DNA of 64,000 nucleotides from Anaerotignum sp. MB30-C6 (lineage in GTDB: Bacteria > Bacillota > Clostridia > Lachnospirales > Anaerotignaceae). The stretch covers positions 2,170,001 through 2,234,000 of the forward strand of contig NZ_CP133078.1 in assembly GCF_030908465.1 (NCBI RefSeq). The letters run 5' to 3'. Made by a program: the position numbers and the translations under genes. The number at the start of each line of letters is the position of its first letter. Position 1 is the first letter of the stretch. Shown here one piece after another: positions 18,067 to 26,625 of this stretch. Below the pieces are notes generated by a model that saw only the letters and a program-made list of their open reading frames with translations, did not search any database and was not told the DNA's origin.

Positions 18067-18111
18067 CAGTAACCAGAAAAATCTCTCCTTGGTTACTGCT
18101 TTTTATTTTTA
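18067..18111 (+). terminator. Intrinsic terminator of the DMT-pucR operon
   Basis: Arms CAGTAACCA (18067-18075) and TGGTTACTG (18090-18098) are followed by CTTTTTATTTTT. It lies 30 bases after the pucR stop. Confidence 0.88.
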
Positions 18112-18613
18112 ACTATGGTAGTTACACCCTAACCCAAACCCATAAGAAAAGCTAGATTACCCTAAACAAAATCAAAAGTTAGGCAATTTTCAAGAAAATA
18201 AATAGAGAGGTTACTGTTTCATTAAAAAGGATAGAAAGTATACGAGAGAAAAGGCTTTTGATTAAGGCAACAGGATACGCAAAATGCACTCATAAACTGA
18301 ATGATATAAGTAAAGAAGGCGAATAAAAAAATAGAATTCAAAAAGTTATTAAAAAAAAGATAGGTTTTAGCATAGTCGTTGCTGGTATCAAGGAATGAAG
18401 CAGTTGTGGTTTTATTATGAACATTGTGGTGGCATTCCTCTGTCTATGCTGGCCAAATTCTTATGGGAATTATGGTGCCTACACTTATTTCATTTTACTG
18501 AAGAAAGGAAAAAATAAACGTGACAAAAGCAGATACTTCTAAAAATACCTGCTTCCGAAATCTTTAACTATTTTCTCCACTTATTTAACCAATCAAATAT
18601 AAATGAGTGAACC
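18112..18613. other. Gene-free interval, possibly with decayed coding remnants
   Basis: About 500 bases between convergent genes. No ORF of note exists, but short stretches look like former coding sequence in changing frames: for example a run from about 18418 to 18543 reads MNIVVAFLCLCWPN... in one frame and HSSVYAGQILMGIMVPTLIS in another. This could be a broken membrane-protein gene, but the match is too weak to name a family. No terminator for the BlaR1-like gene is obvious here. Confidence 0.3.
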
Positions 18614-21022
18614 CTAATCCTCCACAAAAGAGATATATTGGCTAACCTCTTGTATATCCTTCTTCTCCATATGAGAAACATTATAAACTGTAATATCTGT
18701 CTTGTCATTTAAATAGAAAATTAGGTTTTGCATCAAGAGCATTTGCAGCTCCCTTGAATCGTAAGAAATTAAATCATTTGCCACACCCACAGTCCCCTTG
18801 CACATCTCTTTGATAGAAGGTGCATAATAAGAGCCATCCTGGGCATCTATCCAATCCACCAGCACCCAATTACCGTCTTTCTTTTCAAAATCCAAACGAC
18901 CAGGTGTATGACTTCCCCCACTCTCCATCAGCTGATACCCTTTATTGGGTATACGGATAAGGGAGTAACGGGTTGCCCCAATGACAGCATAAACAGACAG
19001 CTTATCTTCAGTCTCTGAAACATGACTAATGAGGGGGGCAAAAATTTGCAACTCTCCACCATCCCTTGTTAGGGAAAATCGCTGTTCCATAGCCTGATAA
19101 ACCGCTTCTATTACATCGCTATGTCTTGTTACTAACCCCTCTTCGGTTGCTTTGTTCATAGTCAATAAACCTAATTTCTCCAAATCCTTAGTATAGTTCT
19201 CTTCATCATAAATAAAAGGCTCTAACTCCAAAGAATCCAACGCCAGATATGTTTCATACCATTGGTTAGGTGTCATTTCCTTTAACAAAGAATCATTCAC
19301 AGAAATAGGCACCTGCAAAAGCTCCAAACATGCCGCCAGCATAATATATCCCTTGGTATCATCCCTTTGACCTTGCTCAAAATTGCTCAACATAGCTGTT
19401 AACGATGCATCTCCAAGCTTAAGCAATTGGTCATATTTCTCATTTTGTAGCAAGGCCTGATAGGAAAATTCATCGCCCATTTCATGCGCAATTTCCTCCA
19501 ACAACATATTGCTTTCAATCTGTTTTAGGGTATCGTCTTTCCCTTCCGAAAACAGGGCATCTAGCTCCTGTATAAAGTTTCGGAAAACACTTTCGTCAAC
19601 TGCCATACTCCTCAAATCGATATTACCAAAATATTTTCCCCCATCTTCTCTGCTAAAACGAAGAATTTGCTCCAATCCACCTTCGTCCTCTATGAAATAC
19701 TCCAAGAAAGAAGCATTTTCAACCAACGCAAGGAAAATCATGGCATCTTTCTCGAACCAACCATTTTCTGGAATCTCTGCCCCTTGCTCTAGCGTTAAAT
19801 AACGCCGTGCGCCATATGGTTCTGTTTTCGTAAATAATTCTATCCCTTCCTCACTGGGACGAAGCCCTTTGGGCAGGGTTAAAGACCCTAAAATATTCCC
19901 CACTCCAAGGTGGTTTCCAATATAGTCCAATTTATATTGATATATCGTAGCTATCCAATCCTCTGTTCCCTGCTCTGTGTGTGCCTGCTCCACATGGGTG
20001 GTACATCCCACAAAAGCCGTCCCAACAGAAATGACCAAAGCTAAAGTTAACAGTAATGAGATTCCCCGTTTTTTCTTACTCATATCAAAAATATGGTCGA
20101 TTCGAGCCTTTAGCTCTTCTTTGCCCCCATGAAATGCAGTCGAAAGGGAACTTCTTTGCTGCCCTTCTCGAATACTGTGTAAAATCGTTAGACCATAGTC
20201 TTGCCTTTGAGATAGTGAGCATTCTTTTAAGACCAAGCTGTCGCAAGAATATTCTATGTCTCGCTGGGCCAATCCCACCATCCAGTGAACAAAGGGATTG
20301 AAGAAGTGTATCCCCTTTACCAACATCAGCACTGTTTTAAACCAATTATCCCGCCTTTTACAATGAACCAGCTCATGCCTTAAAATATAAGACAGCTGTT
20401 CCTTTTTATACTTTTCATAATTTAGATAAATTTTCTGCTTCAAAATACCAGTACATAGAGGGCTGGGCAATATGCTGCAAAAATAAATTTCCGGACGTTT
20501 TCTCATGCCCATTTCTCTACTAAGGTTATAATAAATCTCCAATACCTGAGCATCTCTGATGCAACGGCTATTTCGATTTAAGTTTTTTAAAAAGCTATGA
20601 TATTTTTTCCCTTGGCAGGCAAAATAAATGAACATGCCCAATAACCAAATAGTCCAAAGTCTTTCCCACACCCCCTGAAGGAACATGGTAAACCTATCTA
20701 TGTTTGTTTTCTGTGTTACCGTATTTTGCTCCACGCCACTTTTCCCAATAGGAATAGAACCCCTTGTCACATCCTCCCCCAAGAAAGGGACATACTCTCC
20801 CGCCGTTTGGATTGCCACTTGAGGCACATGAATTTCTACCATAGGCTGAGGCAAAGTAAAGTGAACGGGTATCATCAGTCTAACGGCAATGATTAGCCAA
20901 ACAAAATACCTCCACGTTGTGCCGTAACGCTTCCCCAAAAACCTAGAAAGTACGGCAAAAAAGACTATAGCAACAGAGGTAAAAGCAGATACTCCCAGTA
21001 AGTCTTGAAATAGAATATCCAT
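18614..21022 (-). CDS. BlaR1/MecR1-type M56 metallopeptidase sensor with large extracellular C-terminus (DUF4825-like)
   Basis: 802 residues. The N-terminal part (1-about 320) is a membrane peptidase M56 domain with segments near 10-30, 35-55 and 118-136 and the zinc motif HELVH at 216-220. A further membrane segment (about 325-345) exposes about 450 residues outside. The region starting IYQYKLDYIGNHLGVGNIL resembles DUF4825 sensor domains rather than the penicillin-binding domain of BlaR1. The start overlaps the repressor gene stop (TAATG). By analogy the peptidase would inactivate the repressor when a cell-wall or other external signal binds. Signal unknown; peptidase call sure. Confidence 0.88.
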   Translation of the reverse strand: MDILFQDLLGVSAFTSVAIVFFAVLSRFLGKRYGTTWRYFVWLIIAVRLMIPVHFTLPQPMVEIHVPQVAIQTAGEYVPFLGEDVTRGSIPIGKSGVEQNTVTQKTNIDRFTMFLQGVWERLWTIWLLGMFIYFACQGKKYHSFLKNLNRNSRCIRDAQVLEIYYNLSREMGMRKRPEIYFCSILPSPLCTGILKQKIYLNYEKYKKEQLSYILRHELVHCKRRDNWFKTVLMLVKGIHFFNPFVHWMVGLAQRDIEYSCDSLVLKECSLSQRQDYGLTILHSIREGQQRSSLSTAFHGGKEELKARIDHIFDMSKKKRGISLLLTLALVISVGTAFVGCTTHVEQAHTEQGTEDWIATIYQYKLDYIGNHLGVGNILGSLTLPKGLRPSEEGIELFTKTEPYGARRYLTLEQGAEIPENGWFEKDAMIFLALVENASFLEYFIEDEGGLEQILRFSREDGGKYFGNIDLRSMAVDESVFRNFIQELDALFSEGKDDTLKQIESNMLLEEIAHEMGDEFSYQALLQNEKYDQLLKLGDASLTAMLSNFEQGQRDDTKGYIMLAACLELLQVPISVNDSLLKEMTPNQWYETYLALDSLELEPFIYDEENYTKDLEKLGLLTMNKATEEGLVTRHSDVIEAVYQAMEQRFSLTRDGGELQIFAPLISHVSETEDKLSVYAVIGATRYSLIRIPNKGYQLMESGGSHTPGRLDFEKKDGNWVLVDWIDAQDGSYYAPSIKEMCKGTVGVANDLISYDSRELQMLLMQNLIFYLNDKTDITVYNVSHMEKKDIQEVSQYISFVED

Positions 21023-21417
21023 TAACCCTCGCCTCCTGTTTTTTGTCGAATATAGGCCGCTAGTTCATCCAAATCATTTTCTGAAATTGCACGGCTATCA
21101 TAGAGAGAAGCCACCAATTTGGTTAAGGAGTTGTTGTTTACTTTATTTAAAAATAAACGATTTTCTAATGCTAAGTACGAGTCCTCGTCTATGATGGCAT
21201 TATAAAAACGGTTTTTTCCTTCTTTATAAGAATCTAGAAAACCACGCTCTATAAGACGGTTTAAAAGCGTTTGCAATGCAGAAATATTCCATGCACGTTT
21301 TTTTTCCAACTCTCCTTTGATTTCCGACGTGGAAAGGGTTTTTTGCCCATTCCAAATTACTTTCATAATCTCTAACTCCGTATCTGGCAAGCGAGAAACT
21401 TCAACTGACTTTTTCAT
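21022..21417 (-). CDS. BlaI/MecI/CopY family transcriptional repressor
   Basis: 131 residues. The winged-helix DNA-binding domain (about 8-80) contains LPDTELEIMKVIWNGQKTLSTSEI and TLLNRLIERGFL, typical of the family; the C-terminal helices (about 85-131) would form the dimer and carry the cleavage region. It is coupled to the M56 peptidase gene downstream. Two TACA-n2-TGTA type sites lie directly upstream of its start, so it almost certainly represses its own operon. Confidence 0.92.
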   Translation of the reverse strand: MKKSVEVSRLPDTELEIMKVIWNGQKTLSTSEIKGELEKKRAWNISALQTLLNRLIERGFLDSYKEGKNRFYNAIIDEDSYLALENRLFLNKVNNNSLTKLVASLYDSRAISENDLDELAAYIRQKTGGEG

Positions 21418-21426
21418 TTAATCAAC

Positions 21427-21468
21427 TCCTACAAGTGTATGTTATGATTATATCATACACTTGTAGGA
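21427..21468 (-). promoter_or_regulatory. Double BlaI-type operator between the repressor gene and asnA
   Basis: Perfect 15-bp inverted arms at 21427-21441 and 21454-21468 are separated by 12 bases. Each arm contains TACA-n2-TGTA (TACAAGTGTA and TACACTTGTA), the core recognised by BlaI/MecI repressors. The left arm starts ten bases upstream of the repressor ATG. The right arm lies about 90 bases upstream of asnA on the other strand, so the operator might influence that gene too. Confidence 0.85.
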
Positions 21469-21558
21469 GATTTGTGTCAAGTATCATTTTACTTGAATAA
21501 ACAGTGGTTCTGTGTTATCCTTAAACAAGTAAAAAAATTAGGAAATGAGGATTATTTT

Positions 21559-22566
21559 ATGAGCAAAACATTTATCCCAGAGGGCTATCAGTCCGCTCTT
21601 ACCTTATATGAAACACAAAATGCAATCGGTTTGATTCATCATACTTTTGAGGAAAATTTGTCTCAAACCTTAAACCTAAAAAGAGTATCCGCTCCTTTGT
21701 TTGTAGACCCTTCAACAGGACTGAATGATAACTTAAATGGCGTTGAACGCCCTGTTAGTTTTGAAGTACCTGCAACAGGCGTAATGGCAGAAGTTGTTCA
21801 CTCTTTGGCTAAATGGAAACGCATGGCGTTGTATCGTTATGACTTCCGTCCAGGAAAAGGTATTTATACTGATATGAACGCAATTCGTAGAGACGAAGTT
21901 TTAGATAACTTACACTCTATTTATGTGGACCAGTGGGATTGGGAAAAAGTAATCACCCCTGAAAAAAGAAATATTCAGGAACTGAAATTTACGGTTCAGG
22001 GCATCGTTCTGTGCATCTGTGACACTTTAGAGGTATTGAAAAGAAAATACCCACGCATCACCACTGACCTTTGCAGAGAAGTAACTTTTATCACTTCTCA
22101 AGAATTAGAAAACAAATATCCAAAATTAACTCCAAAGGAAAGAGAAAATGCCATTGTAAAGGAATTTAAAACCGTATTTATTATGCAAATTGGTGATAAA
22201 CTAGAATCAGGTAAGCCCCATGATGGACGCTCACCTGACTATGACGATTGGAAGTTAAACGGGGACTTATTGTTCTATAACCCTGTTTTGGATAACGCAA
22301 TGGAAATCTCCTCTATGGGTATCCGTGTTGATGCAGCAGCCTTGGATCAGCAGTTGCGTAAAGCTGATTGCGATGAGCGCCGTGAGCTTACCTACCACAA
22401 AATGTTGTTGGAAGGCGTATTGCCTTGCACCATTGGCGGCGGTATCGGACAATCTCGCTTGTGTATGCTCCTTTTAGGAAAAGCCCATATTGGTGAGGTT
22501 CAGTCCTCCATTTGGGATCAGGAAACTTTCGATGTTTGCACCGCAGCAGGCGTTACACTTTTATAA
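21559..22566 (+). CDS. asnA: Aspartate--ammonia ligase (asparagine synthetase A)
   Basis: 335 residues from the ATG at 21559 (MSKTFIPEGYQSAL); the open frame extends back to 21472 through the operator region and is rejected. AsnA makes asparagine from aspartate, ammonia and ATP in the cytoplasm. Family motifs include LKRVSAPLFVDPSTGLNDNLNGVERPV, ALYRYDFRPGKGIYTDMNAIRRDE, DQWDWEK and the C-terminal GGGIGQSRLCMLLLGKAHIGE, all of the class II aminoacyl-tRNA-synthetase-like fold. Length is that of the family. It is a single gene with a terminator after it. No T-box leader is visible in the short upstream region. Confidence 0.97.
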   Translation: MSKTFIPEGYQSALTLYETQNAIGLIHHTFEENLSQTLNLKRVSAPLFVDPSTGLNDNLNGVERPVSFEVPATGVMAEVVHSLAKWKRMALYRYDFRPGKGIYTDMNAIRRDEVLDNLHSIYVDQWDWEKVITPEKRNIQELKFTVQGIVLCICDTLEVLKRKYPRITTDLCREVTFITSQELENKYPKLTPKERENAIVKEFKTVFIMQIGDKLESGKPHDGRSPDYDDWKLNGDLLFYNPVLDNAMEISSMGIRVDAAALDQQLRKADCDERRELTYHKMLLEGVLPCTIGGGIGQSRLCMLLLGKAHIGEVQSSIWDQETFDVCTAAGVTLL

Positions 22567-22594
22567 TTGAATAAAAAGGCTACTAGATAGCAAT

Positions 22595-22632
22595 ATAAAC
22601 GGTAACCTATAAATGGGTTGCCGTTTATTTCT
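22595..22632 (+). terminator. Intrinsic terminator of asnA
   Basis: ATAAACGGTAACC (22595-22607) pairs with GGTTGCCGTTTAT (22616-22628), with one U-G pair, and is followed by a T-rich tract. Confidence 0.8.
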
Positions 22633-22668
22633 TTCTAGAAAAAATAAATAATTACAGGAGGTGAAAAT

Positions 22669-22692
22669 ATGTGGACAGCAAAAAATAAATAA
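22669..22692 (+). CDS. Possible 7-codon leader ORF with strong ribosome binding site
   Basis: A textbook AGGAGGTG site seven bases before an ATG begins the tiny frame MWTAKNK, ended by TAA. It is followed by a small hairpin (GCAAGGC at 22694-22700 with GCCTTGC at 22711-22717) and 35 bases later by the start of an alpha/beta hydrolase gene. It may be a leader peptide or the left end of a gene removed by deletion. The ribosome site and ORF are seen; translation and function are inference. Confidence 0.35.
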   Translation: MWTAKNK

Positions 22693-22751
22693 TGCAAGGC
22701 ATACTGACAAGCCTTGCTAACACGTCTATAGTATACGATTAGGAGGCAAAT

Positions 22752-23525
22752 ATGTCATACTTCACATTTGAAAATAAACAGGTTTTTTATCAAGAACTAG
22801 GCAGTGGAACACCGTTATTGCTGCTTCACGGAAATACGGCATCCTCTAAGATGTTTGAGGAGATTGCAGAGCAATATGCACAAAATCACAAGGTTGTTTT
22901 AATTGATTTCTTAGGCCATGGCAAATCACAAAGAATAGATGAATTCCCTAATGATTTATGGTTTTTTGAAGCAAAACAGGTCATTGCATTTCTGGATGAG
23001 AAGAATTATAAGAGGGTTGACTTAATTGGCAGCAGTGGTGGCGCTTTGGTTGCCATTAATGTGGCATTAGAAAGACCCGATCTTATTCACAAAGTAATTG
23101 CTGACAGCTTTGAAGGGGAAACTCCTTTAGAGGAATTTACAAAAAATGTAGTAGAACTTCGGGAATTATCCAAACACGATAACAATGCAGTACTATTCTA
23201 TTCCTTGATGCATGGAGAAGATTGGGAGCAGGTTGTAGACTGTGATACCCTTGCAATTGCCAACCACGCAAAGGAAATCGGAAAGTTTTTTCACAAACCA
23301 TTGGAGCAATTTCTTCCTCCCCTCCTTTTAACAGGCAGCAAGGAAGATGAGTTTATATCTGCCATAGACCCTAGCTATTTTGAAAAAGTCTATTCAAAAA
23401 TGATTGGAAAAATTGATCATGGAGAAATGCACCTCTTCCCTAAGGGCGGGCATCCTGCCATGCTTACCAGTCCACAGGAGTTCTTAACAGTCAGCGAAGG
23501 CTTTCTTAAAAAAGAGCTGGACTAA
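22752..23525 (+). CDS. Alpha/beta fold hydrolase
   Basis: 257 residues. Features of the alpha/beta hydrolase fold are the oxyanion-hole strand LLLLHGNTASS, DFLGHGKS, the nucleophile elbow as GSSGGA, the acidic region LLTGSKEDEF and the final histidine in FPKGGHPAML. The elbow GSSGGA keeps the central Ser of GxSxG. No signal peptide. An AGGAGG site precedes the ATG. Substrate unknown; it differs from the lysophospholipase-like hydrolase at 12414-13343. Single gene with its own terminator. Confidence 0.88.
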   Translation: MSYFTFENKQVFYQELGSGTPLLLLHGNTASSKMFEEIAEQYAQNHKVVLIDFLGHGKSQRIDEFPNDLWFFEAKQVIAFLDEKNYKRVDLIGSSGGALVAINVALERPDLIHKVIADSFEGETPLEEFTKNVVELRELSKHDNNAVLFYSLMHGEDWEQVVDCDTLAIANHAKEIGKFFHKPLEQFLPPLLLTGSKEDEFISAIDPSYFEKVYSKMIGKIDHGEMHLFPKGGHPAMLTSPQEFLTVSEGFLKKELD

Positions 23526-23544
23526 GATTTAGATACCAAATAGA

Positions 23545-23576
23545 AGCCACCAAGCACTTTGCTTAGTGGCTTTTTT
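23545..23576 (+). terminator. Intrinsic terminator of the hydrolase gene
   Basis: AGCCACCAAGCA pairs with TGCTTAGTGGCT with one mismatch, followed by six T. Confidence 0.85.
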
Positions 23577-23624
23577 GAATTGAACTATGTTTTTCCTTAG
23601 GCTTGCCCTCAAAATACCTTATCA

Positions 23625-24170
23625 TTATGGTAACACACTAGGAGAACGATTGCTTTGGATTTGCCTTTCCACACCACCACTTTTCAATAGTTCTGCTAGC
23701 TTCATATAGGTAGCGGCTGTTTCATACTGACCAAGCTCACCGTAACTTGCTCCCAAACGCAAACATACAAAACTACTCTCCCCACCATTCATTCGCAACA
23801 CATTTTCAAACCAGAAAACGGCTTGCCTCCATGCTTGTTTTTTATAAAAATACTCTCCCAAGCTGGTACAAACCTCCAGGGAGGGTGACTCCTCACCGAC
23901 GCAAGACAATAATAACTGGAGCCCTTCTTCGTCTATCTCCGTTCCTTGCAACCGCCCAATAAGCTGGCGACTGCGTAATGCACGCTGTTCTGGTTCCTGT
24001 TCTTTTTGATCCAAAAGTATAATTGCGTCTGCCAAAGGCTTAATAATTGCTAAACACTGAGAAAGTGCTTCGTCATTTTCTAGCGTCAAATACAAACCGA
24101 TGGAACCCATTCCCATCACCCCCTGCCCTAAAAGTATATGCAGGGACAAAATTTTGCGTTCTAAAAACAT
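23625..24170 (-). CDS. Small TPR-containing protein
   Basis: Up to 181 residues, cytoplasmic, mostly helical. The C-terminal half has TPR-like repeats: LGEYFYKKQAWRQAVFWFENVLRM (about 107-130) and LRLGASYGELGQYETAATYMKLAELL (about 137-162). The start is uncertain. ATG 24170 has its GGGGTG site inside the stem of the terminator of the upstream aminotransferase gene. An internal ATG at 24110 follows an AGGGGGTG site by eight bases and would give 161 residues. Similar TPR tails occur at the end of some clostridial glycosyltransferases, but no transferase domain is present. Function unknown. Confidence 0.6.
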   Translation of the reverse strand: MFLERKILSLHILLGQGVMGMGSIGLYLTLENDEALSQCLAIIKPLADAIILLDQKEQEPEQRALRSRQLIGRLQGTEIDEEGLQLLLSCVGEESPSLEVCTSLGEYFYKKQAWRQAVFWFENVLRMNGGESSFVCLRLGASYGELGQYETAATYMKLAELLKSGGVERQIQSNRSPSVLP

Positions 24171-24172
24171 AG

Positions 24173-24203
24173 AAAAAACACCCCTTTTGAGGGTGTTTTT
24201 TTG
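24173..24203 (-). terminator. Intrinsic terminator of the aminotransferase gene, overlapping the next gene's ribosome site
   Basis: Arms GGGTGTTTTTT and AAAAAACACCC (24173-24183 and 24191-24201) with a seven-base loop. On the minus strand the 3' arm contains the GGGGTG that would be the ribosome binding site for the ATG at 24170, so the structure may both stop transcription and mask translation. Confidence 0.8.
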
Positions 24204-24220
24204 TTTTATGAAGGTAAGTC

Positions 24221-25420
24221 TTATTTATGGCCTGCAGCCTTATAAGCTTCGATACCTTTGCCTAACAATTCAATACCTCTTGCCATATCTTCAGCTTCCA
24301 GAATATAAGCAATACGTAATTCGTTCTTGCCAATACCAGGAGTAGCATAGAAGCCTTCAGCAGGAGCGTACATAACTGTTTCATTATTTTCTCTGAACTC
24401 TTGCAGTAAGAATACTAATAAGTTTTCAGCATTTTCAACGGGCAGTTTGCAAGTAATGTAGAAAGCGCCGCCAGGTTTCTCACAGATAACACCAGGGATT
24501 TTCTTAAGTGCTTCATAAGAAACGTCTCTTCTCTTTTCATATTCTGCTCTAACTTTTCCGAAGAAAGAAGGATCCAATTTGTAAAGAGCTGTTGCGCCAA
24601 CCATTTCCAATGTAGGGCAGCAAAGTCTACCCATAGCAATCTTCATAACGTTTGCCATAAGTTCTGCATTCTTGGAGATTAAGCAACCAATGCGAGCGCC
24701 ACAAGCGGAGAATCTCTTGGAAACGGAGTCGATGATGATAACTCTATCCGCTACGTCTTCATACTGACCAAAAGATGTCATTTCTCTGCCGTCATAAGCA
24801 AATTCTCTGTAAACTTCATCAGCCAAAATCCAAAGGTCATGCTTCTTAGCAAAGTCACAAATCACTCTCATGTCATCTCTGGAAAGGATGCAACCTGTAG
24901 GGTTACCAAGGTTAACGATAGAAATCATTTTTGTTTTTTCAGTTACAGCTGCTTCCAGTCTTTCCATAACTGCATATTTAAAGCCTTCTTCAGCGTAAGT
25001 TGTAACAGGCTTAATAACGCCATCAGCAGCCTGAACGAATGTCAAATAGTTTGTGTAGTAAGGTTCTGGAACAATTACTTCATCACCAGGGTTGATTAAG
25101 GATAAAAATACCAAAGTCAAAGCTTCGGAACCACCACTGGTAATTAAAATATCTTTTCTCTCTAAATCCATTTTAAAGGTTTTAAAGTAGTCAATGATAG
25201 AATCCTGCAATTCAGGAAGGCCGGGAGATTCTGCATACGCAAGAACCTTCTGGTCGAATCCTTTAATCGCTTCCATAAATACAGAAGGTGTTTCGATATC
25301 AGGCTGACCGATATTCAGGTGATAAATCTTAGTTCCCTGTGCTTTCGCTTCAGCAGCCATAGGATTAAATTTTCTGATAGGGGAATTCTGCATCGCTTGT
25401 ACTCTGTCAGATAATTTCAT
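24221..25420 (-). CDS. Pyridoxal-phosphate aminotransferase, class I/II (AspB-like)
   Basis: 399 residues. Fold-type I aminotransferase: YHLNIGQPDIETP near the N-terminus, ITSGGSEAL for cofactor phosphate, NLGNPTGC and ADEVYREFAYDG for the ring, and SVSKRFSACGARIGC containing the lysine that binds PLP and the following arginine region. The substrate-carboxylate arginine is in GKNELRIAYI. The enzyme is probably an aspartate or aromatic/broad amino-acid aminotransferase; the exact substrate is not readable. A purine-rich site precedes the ATG. It is followed by a strong terminator. Confidence 0.93.
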   Translation of the reverse strand: MKLSDRVQAMQNSPIRKFNPMAAEAKAQGTKIYHLNIGQPDIETPSVFMEAIKGFDQKVLAYAESPGLPELQDSIIDYFKTFKMDLERKDILITSGGSEALTLVFLSLINPGDEVIVPEPYYTNYLTFVQAADGVIKPVTTYAEEGFKYAVMERLEAAVTEKTKMISIVNLGNPTGCILSRDDMRVICDFAKKHDLWILADEVYREFAYDGREMTSFGQYEDVADRVIIIDSVSKRFSACGARIGCLISKNAELMANVMKIAMGRLCCPTLEMVGATALYKLDPSFFGKVRAEYEKRRDVSYEALKKIPGVICEKPGGAFYITCKLPVENAENLLVFLLQEFRENNETVMYAPAEGFYATPGIGKNELRIAYILEAEDMARGIELLGKGIEAYKAAGHK

Positions 25421-25899
25421 TGTTCTTCACTTCTCCTTCATCATTTTCATCGTTAATTTATGCGTGATTGATTGGTGGTAATTTTGACAATTATTATATT
25501 GAAGCAAAGAAATGAAATAAAATTCATTTATTGTTCAATAGTCCCACATTAATTGTTAATTACCCACCTAATTGCACTTTCAGTATACCACTTTCCGTAA
25601 TAAAAACAATAGCTTTGGTTAATCTTTCTACAAAATTCAAAATTTTTGGTTGTTTTTAGTAAGGATTTTTTCTTATTTTTACGTAAAAATAATTTAAAAA
25701 TAAGCTAGATATACTTTTTTTATTACAATTTTTTATTTTTGCAGGGTATTTCGCTTAAATTGACACTCCTCTCGTCTTTTTTAACAAATTTTGAAGAAAA
25801 CCCGTCAATTAAATATACACAAATTTTTTAGAGGATTTTTCGTCTTACTTTATTGTTTGACATTTAATCTGAAAATATTACATTAAATTTTACTTTTTA
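25421..25899. other. AT-rich intergenic interval
   Basis: About 480 bases between the aminotransferase start and the V-ATPase operon terminator. It must hold the aminotransferase promoter on the minus strand. It is very AT-rich with long T and A runs; I see no ORF, RNA gene or convincing repeat. Confidence 0.4.
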
Positions 25900-25930
25900 A
25901 AAACCCCCATACTTATTTGCATGGGGGTTT
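25900..25930 (-). terminator. Intrinsic terminator of the V-ATPase operon
   Basis: AAACCCCCAT (25901-25910) pairs with ATGGGGGTTT (25921-25930). On the minus strand it is followed by T-rich sequence. It begins three bases beyond the last gene's stop. Confidence 0.88.
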
Positions 25931-25932
25931 GT

Positions 25933-26619
25933 TTATGAAACGACTTCTTTATTAATTTCGGCCTCAGCCTTTTTCTTTTCTGCAATTGCTTTCTTCAACA
26001 CCAAATCTTTGACTTTCATCATACGTGTTGTTCCTGCACGTTCGTTTTCTTCCAACTTCATCATAATATACTTAATGGTTTCCTTATAGTTTGGAATCAT
26101 AACGTTTTCCAAAGCATTTACTCGGCGGCGAGTACGTTCAATCTCCTGCGCCAAAAGCTGGGCAGTTTTCTCGCTTTCCGCTAAACGCAGTAAGGGCTCC
26201 ATAGCATTGGAAAATGAGAGCATCGCACTGTCTAACTCTCCTGAAGTAAAAGCAAGACCGTAGGGATAAATATCTCCACTGCTTTCTTCTGTCTGGAAGT
26301 CAAAAACAGGCACATTAACACTCATAATATTCTTTTTTGAAACCTTTACAGCAACGGATTGCTGGGGAATCAATAAAGACTCACCCAAAACACTTTCGCT
26401 TAAAACTGCTCTGGCAATAATAAAGTCTTTATAGGCATTATCCAAAGCCGCCTCAGCCTCTTCACGCAAGCGTTTGTTTTCCCGCACGACATTTAAGAAC
26501 TGCTTCATCAGCTCATCCAGTTTATCCTTCAACAGCTTGTGACCCCTTGTTGCAGTCTTAAGCTGTTGTTTTAGTCTGGTCATTTCCATACGGGTAGGAT
26601 TGACATTTAATCTAGCCAC
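25933..26619 (-). CDS. ntpD: V-type ATPase subunit D (central stalk)
   Basis: 228 residues, mostly coiled coil. The N-terminus LNVNPTRMEMTRLKQQL and the internal EIERTRRRVNALENVMIPNYKETIKYI are family signatures. Subunit D is the rotor shaft that turns inside the A3B3 ring. It is the last gene of the nine-gene operon, six bases after subunit B. Confidence 0.96.
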   Translation of the reverse strand: MARLNVNPTRMEMTRLKQQLKTATRGHKLLKDKLDELMKQFLNVVRENKRLREEAEAALDNAYKDFIIARAVLSESVLGESLLIPQQSVAVKVSKKNIMSVNVPVFDFQTEESSGDIYPYGLAFTSGELDSAMLSFSNAMEPLLRLAESEKTAQLLAQEIERTRRRVNALENVMIPNYKETIKYIMMKLEENERAGTTRMMKVKDLVLKKAIAEKKKAEAEINKEVVS

Positions 26620-26625
26620 GACTCA

